This document shows positions 48,888 through 58,358 of a stretch of DNA of 64,000 nt, one piece after another. The notes below the pieces were generated by a model, which was not told where the DNA came from, searched no databases, and was given only the letters and a program-made list of their open reading frames with translations. A program made the translations under genes and the position numbers. The DNA comes from Prochlorococcus sp. MIT 0603 (lineage in GTDB: Bacteria > Cyanobacteriota > Cyanobacteriia > PCC-6307 > Cyanobiaceae): assembly GCF_000760215.1 (NCBI RefSeq), contig NZ_JNAW01000002.1:652300-716299 (forward strand). The letters run 5' to 3'. Positions within the stretch are counted from its first letter, which is position 1, and each line of letters starts with the position of its first letter.

Positions 48888-50045
48888 TTGGATATTCAAC
48901 TCGGCCACTCAAAACATGTTCGTCGTGCTTATGGCATAGATGAAATAGCACTCGTACCTGGAGGAAAAACAGTAGATCCAGAAAACACAGAGACAACCTT
49001 ATTACTAGGCAATAAAGAACTCGAAATACCAATTATCGCAAGTGCAATGGATGGTGTGATGGATGTAAATATGGCGGTTACACTTTCGAGACTTGGTGCA
49101 TTAGGAGTATTGAACCTTGAAGGAGTACAAACCAGATACGAGGACCCTCAGAAGGTATTAGAACGTATTTCTTCAATAGGCAAAAACGAGTTTGTCCCGC
49201 TAATGCAAGAAATATATAGTCAGCCCATACAAGAAGACTTGATAAAAAGAAGAATAAGTGAAATCAAAGGCCAAGGAGGAGTAGCAGCTGTAAGTGGAAC
49301 TCCTATTGCAGCACTTAATTTTCAAGAATCAATTGCTCAAGCAGATCTATTTTTTCTTCAAGCAACAGTGGTATCAACTGAGCATATTGGGAAAAAGGAT
49401 CAAACAAAGCTAGACATCTCTAAACTTTGCAAAACATTAGGCATACCAGTAATAGTAGGCAATTGTGTAACTTATGAAGTAGCAATCAATCTAATGAAAG
49501 CAGGGGCTTCAGCAATTCTTGTTGGAATAGGCCCTGGTGCAGCATGTACATCTAGAGGAGTTCTTGGTGTTGGAGTACCTCAAGCTACTGCTGTATCAGA
49601 TTGTTCAGCAGCACGAGATGATTATCAAAAAGAGACTGGAAAATATATACCTATAATTGCCGATGGAGGAATTATTACTGGTGGAGATATTTGCAAATGT
49701 ATTGCATGTGGAGCGGATGGCGTAATGATCGGTTCTCCTATTGCTAGAGCGTATGAGGCTCCAGGCAATGGTTTCCACTGGGGGATGGCGACGCCCAGTC
49801 CAGTACTTCCAAGAGGAACCAGAATAAAAGTTGGGTCAACTGGAAGCATAAAGCAAATACTTCGTGGGCCAGCGACCTTAGACGATGGGACTCACAATTT
49901 ATTGGGTGCATTAAAAACATCAATGGGGACTCTTGGTGCGCAAACAATAAAAGAAATGCAAAAAGTAGAGGTAGTCATAGCACCATCGCTTCTATCGGAA
50001 GGGAAGGTATATCAAAAGGCCCAACAACTTGGAATGGGCAAATGA
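48888..50045 (+). CDS. guaB: IMP dehydrogenase-related protein, GuaB3 type without CBS domains
   Basis: About 385 residues of an IMPDH/GMP reductase barrel. IDEIALVPGGKTVDPE and ASAMDGVMDV lead to the catalytic Cys loop GPGAACTSRGVLG and ADGGIITGGDI, and the flap IKVGSTGSIKQIL follows. No CBS pair is present, as in cyanobacterial and actinobacterial GuaB3 proteins. The true reaction of GuaB3 (IMPDH or GMP reductase like) is less certain than for GuaB. Starts TTG 48876 and TTG 48888 are both possible. I prefer 48888 because homologues begin MDIQLG. Confidence 0.88.
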   Translation: MDIQLGHSKHVRRAYGIDEIALVPGGKTVDPENTETTLLLGNKELEIPIIASAMDGVMDVNMAVTLSRLGALGVLNLEGVQTRYEDPQKVLERISSIGKNEFVPLMQEIYSQPIQEDLIKRRISEIKGQGGVAAVSGTPIAALNFQESIAQADLFFLQATVVSTEHIGKKDQTKLDISKLCKTLGIPVIVGNCVTYEVAINLMKAGASAILVGIGPGAACTSRGVLGVGVPQATAVSDCSAARDDYQKETGKYIPIIADGGIITGGDICKCIACGADGVMIGSPIARAYEAPGNGFHWGMATPSPVLPRGTRIKVGSTGSIKQILRGPATLDDGTHNLLGALKTSMGTLGAQTIKEMQKVEVVIAPSLLSEGKVYQKAQQLGMGK

Positions 50046-50240
50046 TTTATCAGAATTGTCAACAAATTTGCGGTTAGTTTTTATGGAGAAATGACTCAAA
50101 GGTTAAAGCCCTTTTCAATTAGCCTAGAAGATACAAAAGACTTATTCCAATTAAAGGTCAAACAAATACAAGTAATGGCAAGAATCATTTTTTCAGGCAA
50201 AATAAATATATAAAAACAGTTTTCTTTAGTTTTTGAATTC

Positions 50241-50564
50241 ATGTCTAGCGCTGCTGCTGTAACCGATTCTTCATTCGAGCAGGAAGTGCTCCAGAGTAGT
50301 ATACCTGTACTTGTAGACTTCTGGGCACCCTGGTGTGGTCCATGCAGGATGGTTTCACCTATTGTTGATGAAATTTCAAAAGATTTTGAAGGCAAAATAA
50401 AAGTTTGCAAACTCAATACAGACGAAAATCCCAATGTTGCAGGTCAATACGGTATTCGCAGTATTCCAACACTAATGATCTTCAAGGGTGGGCAAAAAGT
50501 TGATACAGTTGTAGGCGCTGTACCTAAAGCCACTCTTTCCAGCACGATATCCAAGCATCTATGA
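50241..50564 (+). CDS. trxA: thioredoxin (m-type)
   Basis: 107 residues with the redox site WCGPC at residues 31-35 and cis-Pro segment [13 protein letters not shown]. It reduces disulfides of Calvin cycle enzymes, OpcA and others in the cytoplasm. The order guaB-trxA is conserved in marine picocyanobacteria, but the Yfr1 RNA expected in the spacer is not found here. Confidence 0.97.
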   Translation: MSSAAAVTDSSFEQEVLQSSIPVLVDFWAPWCGPCRMVSPIVDEISKDFEGKIKVCKLNTDENPNVAGQYGIRSIPTLMIFKGGQKVDTVVGAVPKATLSSTISKHL

Positions 50565-50599
50565 TTTTTAATAACAAAAGAATTTAATTATCTGATTTA

Positions 50600-51241
50600 G
50601 TGAATATTAATATTGGTCTAATCGATTATGGGATGGGAAATCTACATTCTGTAGAGCAATCATTCAAAAGACTTCATCAGCCCTTAAAGATAGTAAAAGA
50701 AGAGAAAGATATAGACGAATGTCATGCATTGATTCTTCCTGGAGTCGGTGCATTTGACCCAGCAATGAGAAACCTTAAGCAAACCAATCTCATTCCCAAA
50801 TTAAAAGAGTGGAATAAAAGCAATAAGCCTCTTTTGGGAATATGTCTTGGGCTCCAACTTTTATTCGAATCGAGTGATGAAGGAACTTTAGAGGGATTAG
50901 GGCTAATCAAGGGGAAAATAAAGCATCTACCAGAGCAACAAAATCAATTAATCCCTCATATGGGATGGTCATTATTAAATCATCACAAGCAATGCCCATT
51001 GTTTGATAAAAAAGATGGTCCTCAATGGATGTATTTTGTACATTCATTCGCAGCCGTACCTGATGAAGATATAGACATTGCTGCATCAGTTAATTTTGGA
51101 GAAGAAAAAATTACTGCAATTATATGGAAGGATAAGCTTTCAGCTTGTCAATTTCATCCCGAAAAATCAGGTAAGTCTGGGCAGAAATTGTTGACTCGCT
51201 GGCTTAATTGGGCAAAAGAAGAGAGGTTAAAGTCAAATTGA
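50600..51241 (+). CDS. hisH: imidazole glycerol phosphate synthase, glutaminase subunit
   Basis: HisH supplies ammonia to HisF in histidine synthesis. The triad is Cys82 (GICLGLQLLFE), His and Glu in QFHPEKSG near residue 190. YGMGNLHSVEQ and LPGVGAFDPAM mark the N-terminal part. 213 residues from GTG 50600. The rsmD start overlaps the stop as TTGA. Confidence 0.95.
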   Translation: MNINIGLIDYGMGNLHSVEQSFKRLHQPLKIVKEEKDIDECHALILPGVGAFDPAMRNLKQTNLIPKLKEWNKSNKPLLGICLGLQLLFESSDEGTLEGLGLIKGKIKHLPEQQNQLIPHMGWSLLNHHKQCPLFDKKDGPQWMYFVHSFAAVPDEDIDIAASVNFGEEKITAIIWKDKLSACQFHPEKSGKSGQKLLTRWLNWAKEERLKSN

Positions 51242-51840
51242 CAGGACAATTACGTTTATTAAGTGGGAGAAAGCTTATAAGTCCTATAGGGAAATCAACC
51301 AGACCTACTACATCAATTGTAAGAGAATCATTAATGAATATTGTCAGAAGTAAAATTATTAATTCCAACTGGCTTGATCTATATAGCGGCAGTGGAGTAA
51401 TTGGGTGTGAGGCCATTCAAGCTGGAGCAAGCTCCGTATTAGCAGTTGAAATTAATAAAAAGGCATATCAAATATGTAAATCAAATCTCTATACTGTGAA
51501 TAAAGCATCTCATAAAAAAGTATCTGTTAAAGTAATAAATAGTGAGGCAAATAGATTCCTTAAGGAAGGCTTTGAAAAATATTCCGAAGACATGTATAAA
51601 CGTATTCAAATAAAACCCTCACGATTTAATTTCATATATATAGACCCACCTTATAAAAGCGACTCATATTGCTCGACACTTGAAAACTTATTAAGAGGTA
51701 AATGGGTAGAAAAAGAATGCTTAGCAATATGTGAGTTTTCAATTTTCAATCAAATCAAAGTGCCTTCTAAATGGATTATGAGCGAACAAAAAAATTATGG
51801 GAAAACAGGGTTAATGCTTCTCACTCCCAATCAGGCATAG
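51238..51840 (+). CDS. rsmD: 16S rRNA (guanine-966-N2)-methyltransferase RsmD
   Basis: SAM-dependent methyltransferase: LRLLSGRKL at the start, [35 protein letters not shown] (SAM site) and the catalytic YIDPPYKS. I chose TTG 51238, which overlaps the hisH stop by four bases. Upstream in-frame TTG 51208 adds ten residues within hisH. About 200 residues. The last 20 bases overlap petG on the other strand. Confidence 0.88.
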   Translation: MTGQLRLLSGRKLISPIGKSTRPTTSIVRESLMNIVRSKIINSNWLDLYSGSGVIGCEAIQAGASSVLAVEINKKAYQICKSNLYTVNKASHKKVSVKVINSEANRFLKEGFEKYSEDMYKRIQIKPSRFNFIYIDPPYKSDSYCSTLENLLRGKWVEKECLAICEFSIFNQIKVPSKWIMSEQKNYGKTGLMLLTPNQA

Positions 51841-51940
51841 CACTGCCGCGTCTATATTGATTCCATGCAGCCACAAATAAACCTAAAATAGTGATAGGGA
51901 CTAAGCCTAAAACAATTCCACAGAGTAGAGGTTCAATCAT
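51821..51940 (-). CDS. petG: cytochrome b6f complex subunit PetG
   Basis: 39 residues, [17 protein letters not shown] continuing [14 protein letters not shown], which is PetG almost letter for letter. It is a single-span subunit required for assembly of the b6f complex in the thylakoid membrane. Stop TGA at 51821-51823, so its 3' end lies inside the rsmD coding region on the opposite strand. Divergent from cytM with a 56-base spacer. Confidence 0.96.
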   Translation of the reverse strand: MIEPLLCGIVLGLVPITILGLFVAAWNQYRRGSAMPDWE

Positions 51941-51996
51941 TTGCTCGCAAAAAGTTAGATTGTTAATGACAATTATTTCATGTTAACTCTCTTTTT

Positions 51997-52389
51997 GTGA
52001 AAAGCACTTCATCAATTGGTGCAGTTGAGGCAGAAAACCTTAAAAGAGGTTTGATTCCCTTATTAATAATCTGTGGAATTTCTTGTCTTTTAATTCTGTT
52101 CTTACTAATAAACAATGCTAAGAAAGATCCATATATAGAAAAAAGTCTTAGCCTCACAGGGTCTATAGATAAAGGCAGCAAGCTTTTTCGAATGAATTGC
52201 GTAGGGTGTCATGGAATCAGTGCGCAAGGATTTGTAGGCCCTCAACTAAATAATGTGACTGATGATTTAAACGACGAAAAAATTATCAAGCAAATTATAA
52301 AAGGTCTTACACCTCCCATGCCCAGCTTTGAGATGGAACCTCAATCAATGGCAGATCTACTTGTTTATCTTCATTCATTGAATTCTTAG
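51997..52389 (+). CDS. cytM: membrane-anchored c-type cytochrome (CytM-like)
   Basis: 130 residues from GTG 51997. There is one N-terminal membrane anchor (about 18-38) and a single heme site CVGCH (Cys68, Cys71, His72), with a probable axial Met in PPMPSFEM. The anchor and the small heme domain match cytochrome cM, implicated in electron flow at the thylakoid or plasma membrane under stress or in the dark. It lies next to petG on the opposite strand and 2 bases before the next gene. Confidence 0.85.
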   Translation: MKSTSSIGAVEAENLKRGLIPLLIICGISCLLILFLLINNAKKDPYIEKSLSLTGSIDKGSKLFRMNCVGCHGISAQGFVGPQLNNVTDDLNDEKIIKQIIKGLTPPMPSFEMEPQSMADLLVYLHSLNS

Positions 52390-52391
52390 CT

Positions 52392-53138
52392 GTGAATCTA
52401 AACACTCATAAACTAAAAATCATTCTTGTTGAGCCACTAGGAGAAATAAATATTGGAAGTGTAGCAAGACTTTGTGCAAACTTTGATGTAAATGAATTAC
52501 GACTAGTTTCACCACTATGCGATCCAATGAGTACTGATTCAATAAAGATGGCTGTTCATGGTAAACGATTCCTAGAAAATGTATCGATTTATTCAAATCT
52601 TATAGATGCTATTAATGATTGTGGTCGTGTAGTTGCAACTTGTGGTCGGATTGATCATGGAAATATTCCTCTCCATTCCTCAGAGAATGCATTGAAATGG
52701 CTTTTAGAAAAAAACACACAAAAGCCTATTGCAATAATTTTTGGGCGCGAAGATAGAGGTCTTAAAAATTCAGAACTGCAAATGGCCCAAAAAGTTCTAA
52801 CATTAAGAACATCCCATCAATATCCTTCATTAAATCTCTCCCATGCTGTGGGAATTGTCCTCCATGAGTTATCCTCATATTCTCAAAAAGATTTTTCACA
52901 CAAATTATCATCAAAAGCTGAACCTGCTTCAGCAAAAGAGCTTAATGATTTTTTAGAAGATACTAAGAGCTTATTATTAGAAGTAGGCTTTCTGCTACAA
53001 CATACTTCTCAAGCACGAATTTCTAAAATAAAAGGGTTATTGCAAAGGGCAGAAGCGAGAAGTGAAGATATTGCTTTAATAAGAGGTATGATAAGGCAAA
53101 TACGATGGTTTTCTCAAAATAAAAACCAGGATCTATAA
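52392..53138 (+). CDS. SpoU-family RNA 2'-O-methyltransferase, TrmJ-like
   Basis: 248 residues from GTG 52392. The SPOUT fold starts IILVEPLGEINIGSVARLCANF, continues IIFGREDRGL (SAM knot) and SLNLSHAVGIVLHEL, and has a C-terminal helical extension as in TrmJ (tRNA position 32). Target nucleotide is by family. Two bases separate it from the cytM stop, so they are likely co-transcribed. Confidence 0.85.
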   Translation: MNLNTHKLKIILVEPLGEINIGSVARLCANFDVNELRLVSPLCDPMSTDSIKMAVHGKRFLENVSIYSNLIDAINDCGRVVATCGRIDHGNIPLHSSENALKWLLEKNTQKPIAIIFGREDRGLKNSELQMAQKVLTLRTSHQYPSLNLSHAVGIVLHELSSYSQKDFSHKLSSKAEPASAKELNDFLEDTKSLLLEVGFLLQHTSQARISKIKGLLQRAEARSEDIALIRGMIRQIRWFSQNKNQDL

Positions 53139-53158
53139 TTTAAGACGGGGAAGTCTAA

Positions 53159-53830
53159 TTGGAAAATAATAACGATTCATTCAACAGATTTAAATTTAAC
53201 GATTTAATTAAAAATATAATTAATCTCATTTTAATCGGTATAGGTCTAGGAATAATAACAGGCACTCTACTAAAGATTAACAAAGACGAAATTACAAAAG
53301 ATTATTCTAAAAGCGATTCAAATATTGGTAAAAATCAAAAACAATTTAAACCAAAAGAGAATTTAAAAGATCCAATTCCATATTTTAAAAAGAGCATAAA
53401 AAGTAATGAAAATAACTATTCAACAAAAGATTATAGCCATTTAACAGAAAAATATCCTTCGGAAGTTCAAATTAGGATCCTAATACAAGAATGGTTAAAA
53501 GCAAAATCTGACATCCTTTCAGGAAATGAAAATTCCAATTTATTAAAAGTAGCAGATAATAAACTTGTTAATATTGTCAAAGTGCAAAGAAGAAAAGACA
53601 TGTTATCAGGTGAGAAGCAAATTATAAATGCAAAAATAGATTCATTAGAAATAAAAGAACAACTCGACAAAAGGATTGAGGTTAATGTTATAATTCAATA
53701 TAATGACAAAAGGATAAGCAAATATGGTGAGGTCATTAAAGAAACAAATCTTACTTCTTTGAAGATCAAATACATATTAGGTAAAATCAAAGGCAAATGG
53801 AAGCTTCTTGACTTTTATAATATTAAATAA
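53159..53830 (+). CDS. membrane protein with ARC6-like IMS domain
   Basis: 223 residues from TTG 53159. One membrane span (IINLILIGIGLGIITGTLL, about 19-37) is followed by a Lys/Asn/Ser-rich linker. A C-terminal domain of about 120 residues (VQIRILIQEWLKAKSDILSG through LKIKYILGKIKGKWKLLDF) matches the IMS domain of ARC6/Ftn2 division proteins. The J-domain part of ARC6 is absent. A role in division or envelope organisation is a guess from the domain. Confidence 0.65.
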   Translation: MENNNDSFNRFKFNDLIKNIINLILIGIGLGIITGTLLKINKDEITKDYSKSDSNIGKNQKQFKPKENLKDPIPYFKKSIKSNENNYSTKDYSHLTEKYPSEVQIRILIQEWLKAKSDILSGNENSNLLKVADNKLVNIVKVQRRKDMLSGEKQIINAKIDSLEIKEQLDKRIEVNVIIQYNDKRISKYGEVIKETNLTSLKIKYILGKIKGKWKLLDFYNIK

Positions 53831-54171
53831 TATAAATGCATTGTTTTAGTTAAACATCAAAGCTATATAGAAATATAAAATCATCTATTAGATAATTCAT
53901 AAGGGTTCGAAATTTATTCAAGATATGAATAGGAAATAGTATGATGATTTAATGGTTTATCAGAAAAACTTAATTTAAAATTATTATCTTAATTAGCATA
54001 TTAGATGCAACCTACCAACTTAGTCATCGGTTCAAGCATTTTGTTGATCATGAAATCCATTTGGGCTTTCATGGATTTCCTTAAAGATTGCTATATCAAC
54101 CTTTTACTAAAAAAACAAGTTCTAGGTATCCCAATTGTGAAACAATCTTCTTCAAGACAAAATATCAAAAA
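53831..54171. other. 341-bp spacer upstream of chlI, with a hairpin
   Basis: No convincing frame apart from the upstream extension of chlI. A perfect 9-bp inverted repeat, GAAATCCAT / ATGGATTTC with a 10-base loop (54061-54070), lies at 54052-54079, about 93 bases before the chosen start. The rest is AT-rich. It must hold the chlI promoter and leader. Confidence 0.6.
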
Positions 54172-55260
54172 GTGAGTTCACCTCGGAAGCGCAGGGTTTT
54201 CCCCTTTGCAGCAGTAATTGGACAAGCAGAGATGAAGCTTGCTCTTCTTCTCAACGTAATTGACCCTCGCATTGGCGGGGTGATGATTATGGGAGATCGT
54301 GGTACAGGGAAATCAACCACAATTAGAGCCTTGGCAGACCTCCTACCCGAAATTACCGTAGTACAAGGAGACCCATACAACAGTTCCCCAGATGATCCTG
54401 ATCTCCAAAGTTCAGAAGTCAAGGGATTAATTGATCAAGGAGAAGTTCCAATTACGGAGAAAGCCCAGGTACCAATGGTTGACCTGCCACTAGGTGCAAC
54501 TGAGGATCGCTTATGCGGAACAATTGACATCGAGAAAGCATTAAGTGAAGGAGTAAGAGCTTTTGAACCAGGACTGCTAGCAAAAGCAAATAGAGGCCTT
54601 TTGTATGTAGATGAAGTAAATCTCTTGGATGATCATCTTGTTGATGTGCTTCTTGATTCAGCAGCTTCTGGATGGAATACGGTTGAGCGAGAAGGTATTT
54701 CTATAAGGCATCCAGCTAGATTTGTCCTTATTGGTTCAGGAAATCCAGAAGAAGGCGAATTAAGGCCACAACTTCTTGACCGTTTTGGAATGAGTGTGGA
54801 GGTTCGTACAGTTAGGGAGCCAGAACTGAGAGTTCAAGTTGTTGATCAAAGAACAGCATTTGACAATGATCCTGACGCGTTCACCTCTGCTATTGAGGCA
54901 TCTCAGGAAGCTCTTCAGAACAAAGTTCTCTCTGCTCAAGAGCTACTTCAAAAAGTTGAGATCGATGATGACCTTCGCCTTAAAATCTCAGCTATTTGTG
55001 GTGAACTTGATGTGGACGGTTTAAGAGGAGATATTGTCACAAACCGATCTGCAAGAGCTCTCGCTGCATTTGAAGGGCGCTCAGAAGTCACTGAAGACGA
55101 TGTTGCCCGAGTTATTTCTTGCTCTCTTAGGCACAGACTTAGAAAAGATCCGTTAGAACAAATCGATTCAGGAGATAGAGTTATAAAGGCTTTTTGCAAA
55201 ATATTTGAAAGAAGCGATCAAAACACTCTCAATGAATTCGAATTAGCTTCAGCGGAGTAA
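54172..55260 (+). CDS. chlI: magnesium chelatase subunit ChlI (AAA+ ATPase)
   Basis: ChlI hexamers drive Mg2+ insertion into protoporphyrin IX, the first step towards chlorophyll. Walker A is [10 protein letters not shown], Walker B region [12 protein letters not shown], sensor [22 protein letters not shown] chose GTG 54172 ([18 protein letters not shown]), which gives 362 residues. The frame stays open to a TTG at 54088, but those 28 residues (Thr/Ser/Lys-rich) do not match other ChlI proteins. Confidence 0.95.
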   Translation: MSSPRKRRVFPFAAVIGQAEMKLALLLNVIDPRIGGVMIMGDRGTGKSTTIRALADLLPEITVVQGDPYNSSPDDPDLQSSEVKGLIDQGEVPITEKAQVPMVDLPLGATEDRLCGTIDIEKALSEGVRAFEPGLLAKANRGLLYVDEVNLLDDHLVDVLLDSAASGWNTVEREGISIRHPARFVLIGSGNPEEGELRPQLLDRFGMSVEVRTVREPELRVQVVDQRTAFDNDPDAFTSAIEASQEALQNKVLSAQELLQKVEIDDDLRLKISAICGELDVDGLRGDIVTNRSARALAAFEGRSEVTEDDVARVISCSLRHRLRKDPLEQIDSGDRVIKAFCKIFERSDQNTLNEFELASAE

Positions 55261-55267
55261 TGGCATT

Positions 55268-55732
55268 GTGATCATTCTTGGAATTGATCCAGGGCTGGCA
55301 AGAGTTGGGTTTGGCCTTATAGATGTGACACTTGGTAGAACAAAAATGCTTGATTGTGGAATAATCAAAACAAGCAAAAGTCTCAATGAAGGGAAGAGAA
55401 TGTTGGAAATCAAGAAAGACTTGAGTGAATTAATAGAGCAATGGAGACCAGATTTAGCAGCGGTGGAAAAGTTTTTTTTCTATAAGTCCAGTACAACAAT
55501 TAGTGTGGTTCAAGCTAGAGGTGTTTTGTTAATGACACTAGCTAGTTTTGATATACCAATATTAGAGTTTCCACCAATGCAAATCAAACTTGCTGTGACA
55601 GGCTACGGTCATGCAAAAAAAGATGAAGTATTAGAAGCAGTAATGAGAGAATTAAATCTTGAAACTCCACCTAGGCCTGATGACGCAGCAGATGCTCTGG
55701 CCATAGCTCTTACAGGTTATTTTCAAAAATAG
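55268..55732 (+). CDS. ruvC: Holliday junction resolvase RuvC
   Basis: 154 residues. The four catalytic acids come from [14 protein letters not shown] (Asp7), AAVEKFFF and [29 protein letters not shown] is also typical. It cuts Holliday junctions together with RuvAB. It follows chlI by 7 bases, so they probably share a transcript despite unrelated functions. Confidence 0.95.
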   Translation: MIILGIDPGLARVGFGLIDVTLGRTKMLDCGIIKTSKSLNEGKRMLEIKKDLSELIEQWRPDLAAVEKFFFYKSSTTISVVQARGVLLMTLASFDIPILEFPPMQIKLAVTGYGHAKKDEVLEAVMRELNLETPPRPDDAADALAIALTGYFQK

Positions 55733-55781
55733 AACTTATCAAAACAAGCTATATAAAGTAATTAATTAAACATTTAGTTAA

Positions 55782-56363
55782 ATGAATACATACAAGCAAA
55801 AAAAAGAAGCTAGAAAGAAATATAGAGCTATTAGGATGGAAAATATATCATTGGCACAGGATTTTATTCTTATAAAAGTTAAAGAGTATATAAACAGTTT
55901 AGCTTTAGAAACTTCATCAAGATTAATGATAGGGATCTACTGGCCTTTAGCTGGAGAAGTTGATTTAACAAGTTTAAAAAACATTCCTAAAATCGCTCTA
56001 GCTTTACCTGTTGGACATAGTAGAGGTTCAATTAGTTACCACCGATGGACAAACACCCCCTTAGGTAAAGACTCATATGGCATTCCAGCGCCTATATCAG
56101 AACCACCCCTTCACCCACAAGATCTTAATCTTCTTCTTGTACCAGCTTTGGCAATTGATCAAAACGGAATCCGATTAGGATATGGAGGTGGATGTTTTGA
56201 TCGTCTAAGAATGAAACCCATTTGGTCGAAAACTCCGGCTTTCGTAATCACTCCAAAAGCTTGTATAACAGATTCCTTATTGCCTAGAGATAATTGGGAT
56301 ATTCCTTTTAATGGATGGATCAACGAAAAAGAGATATTGGAAATAGAAAATTTAAAACTCTAG
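55782..56363 (+). CDS. 5-formyltetrahydrofolate cyclo-ligase
   Basis: 193 residues. It recycles 5-formyl-THF to methenyl-THF with ATP. The C-terminal signature is LLLVPALAID followed by RLGYGGGCFDRL, and IGIYWPLAGEVD matches the N-terminal part. The sufE start lies 50 bases after its stop. Confidence 0.92.
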   Translation: MNTYKQKKEARKKYRAIRMENISLAQDFILIKVKEYINSLALETSSRLMIGIYWPLAGEVDLTSLKNIPKIALALPVGHSRGSISYHRWTNTPLGKDSYGIPAPISEPPLHPQDLNLLLVPALAIDQNGIRLGYGGGCFDRLRMKPIWSKTPAFVITPKACITDSLLPRDNWDIPFNGWINEKEILEIENLKL

Positions 56364-56413
56364 TCAGACAGATACTATGCTTAAAGGATTATTCATTACT
56401 GCAATTTCACTTT

Positions 56414-56863
56414 ATGACTCAGTCGACAGTTAATGATCCAAATAAGGATAATTTTGGAAGTGATGAATTAAATAAGATCGTAGCAAAATTGCAATCATGT
56501 TCCAATCCTCGTATCCGCTATGAATATTTACTTTATTTAGCAAAGCATCTGCCATCTCTCCCACTGGAATCATTAAATGAATCCAGCAAAGTCAGAGGTT
56601 GTATTTCCCAGGTATATGTTATCGGTCAGCTTAAGAACGGGAAATTATTCTGGGAAGGCTATTCAGATGCACTTATCACTAAAGGCATGCTCTCTTTTTT
56701 AATTAAAGGCCTTAACAACTTAACTCCAAAAGAAGTCCTAAATATCGATCCCAATTTCATCCCAGCAACAGGTCTAAGTAATAGCCTTACGCCCTCAAGA
56801 GTAAATGGATTTATGAATATTTTTCTTAAAATGAAATCCCAAGCTCAATCTTTTAATAAGTAA
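56414..56863 (+). CDS. sufE: SufE-like cysteine desulfurase activator
   Basis: SufE takes sulfur from SufS for iron-sulfur cluster assembly. About 149 residues from ATG 56414. The sulfur-accepting Cys63 is in KVRGCISQVYV, followed by WEGYSDALITKGMLSFL and NIDPNFIPATGLSNSLTPSR. An in-frame start at 56315 would add 33 residues overlapping the cyclo-ligase gene and is unlikely. Confidence 0.93.
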   Translation: MTQSTVNDPNKDNFGSDELNKIVAKLQSCSNPRIRYEYLLYLAKHLPSLPLESLNESSKVRGCISQVYVIGQLKNGKLFWEGYSDALITKGMLSFLIKGLNNLTPKEVLNIDPNFIPATGLSNSLTPSRVNGFMNIFLKMKSQAQSFNK

Positions 56864-56903
56864 ATAGACCTGTAGAAAAAACCATCACTATATAATTAAA
56901 ACC

Positions 56904-58220
56904 ATGACTCAAAAAATTGGTATTGGACTCCTCGGTCTTGGAACTGTTGGAACTGGTGTAGCGAATATTATCGGTTCCCCAGAAGGGCGAAACCCTCTAC
57001 TGTCAAGTATTTACATCTCGAGAATAGCCGTAAAGGATTTAAACCGTACTAGAAATATACAGATAGATTCTTCAATACTTACTGATGATCCATTCGAAGT
57101 GGTAAATGATCCCAATGTTCAAATCGTTGTGGAAGCGATTGGTGGTATCGAACCAGCAAGAAGTATTATCTTAAGTGCTATAAAATCTGGCAAATCTGTA
57201 GTTACAGCTAACAAAGCTGTTATAGCTAGATATGGTCAAGAAATTTCAAATGAAGCTAATAATGCAGGTGTATACGTACTGATTGAAGCAGCTGTAGGTG
57301 GAGGCATCCCAATTATTGAGCCATTAAAGCAATCTCTAGGAGGCAACAGAATCAAAAAAGTAACTGGGATAATTAATGGAACAACCAATTTCATTCTTAG
57401 CCAAATGACTAAAGATGGTGCTAAGTATCAAGATGTTTTGAAAGCAGCTCAAGATCTTGGATATGCAGAAGCCGATCCTGAAGCTGATGTCGATGGACAT
57501 GATGCCGCAGATAAAATTGCAATATTGAGTGGTCTTGCATTTGGTGGTGCAATTGAGCGAGAAAAGATACCCACCAAAGGAATAAGCAATCTAGAAAATA
57601 TTGATATTAATTATGCCAAGCAACTGGGATATGAAGTCAAATTACTTGCAACTGCTCAACATTTAGTCGACAAGGAACCAATTAATTCTTCTATAGCTTT
57701 GGCTTTAAGTGTAGAGCCAACCCTTGTTCCCCAAGCCCATCCCTTGGCAGCAGTTAATGGAGTAAATAATTCTATTCTTATAGAAGGTGACCCTATAGGC
57801 GAAGTAATGTTTTATGGCCCTGGTGCAGGAGCTGGTCCTACGGCATCAGCTGTAGTGGCTGACATACTGAACATTGTTGGGATAGAACTTACCCAAGACG
57901 TTAAAAAGTCACTAGATCCACTATTGTCGGCATTTAGCTGGAGAAAATGTTTTTTAGCTGATCCCAGAGACATTCCCCAAAAAAACTATTTGAGGTTAAT
58001 TACTAAAGACACTCCAGGTGTAATTGGTAATATAGGAAGTATTTTTGGGGAGAATCAAGTTTCTATTCAATCAATAGTTCAATTTGATTCAATGAATTCT
58101 CAAGCAGAAATAATTGTAATAACTCACAAAGTTAGCAAAGGGCAAATTTCTGATTCATTACAGAAAATAGAACAATTAAATGACGTAATAAAAATCGCCT
58201 CTCATTTGAGTTGTCTTTAA
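56904..58220 (+). CDS. hom: homoserine dehydrogenase
   Basis: Reduces aspartate semialdehyde to homoserine for threonine and methionine. The NAD(P) loop GLLGLGTVGTGVAN is at residues 8-21. Catalytic segments are GIINGTTNFIL and DLGYAEADPEADVDGHDAADK. The C-terminal ACT domain (KDTPGVIGNIGSIFGENQVS) gives threonine feedback. 438 residues, complete. Confidence 0.96.
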   Translation: MTQKIGIGLLGLGTVGTGVANIIGSPEGRNPLLSSIYISRIAVKDLNRTRNIQIDSSILTDDPFEVVNDPNVQIVVEAIGGIEPARSIILSAIKSGKSVVTANKAVIARYGQEISNEANNAGVYVLIEAAVGGGIPIIEPLKQSLGGNRIKKVTGIINGTTNFILSQMTKDGAKYQDVLKAAQDLGYAEADPEADVDGHDAADKIAILSGLAFGGAIEREKIPTKGISNLENIDINYAKQLGYEVKLLATAQHLVDKEPINSSIALALSVEPTLVPQAHPLAAVNGVNNSILIEGDPIGEVMFYGPGAGAGPTASAVVADILNIVGIELTQDVKKSLDPLLSAFSWRKCFLADPRDIPQKNYLRLITKDTPGVIGNIGSIFGENQVSIQSIVQFDSMNSQAEIIVITHKVSKGQISDSLQKIEQLNDVIKIASHLSCL

Positions 58221-58269
58221 ACAAAGTCATTTATGGCATATAACAGGAAATATTGTTAAATATATATAT

Positions 58270-58286
58270 GTTGGGAAAATCTCAAC
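58270..58286 (+). terminator. possible hairpin after hom
   Basis: GTTGGGA-AAA-TCTCAAC forms a 7-bp stem with one G-U pair, about 50 bases after the hom stop. No T-tract follows (TTATAAATCC), so it is at best a weak terminator. Confidence 0.3.
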
Positions 58287-58358
58287 TTATAAATCCTCTT
58301 TCCTATTTGAAATCCTCAGTGGGCAAGGGAATTAAAATTAGTATTCTAAGCTGAGCCA

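Noticed and set aside
50091-50213. 40-codon frame with GGAG just before its ATG between the guaB-like gene and trxA
   Set aside because: The spacing from GGAG to ATG is too short, the protein has no recognisable feature, and it could be chance in AT-rich DNA; left as a note in the Yfr1 finding.
54165-54422. 85-codon frame antisense to chlI
   Set aside because: Covers the most conserved part of chlI; its codons are the shadow of that sequence.
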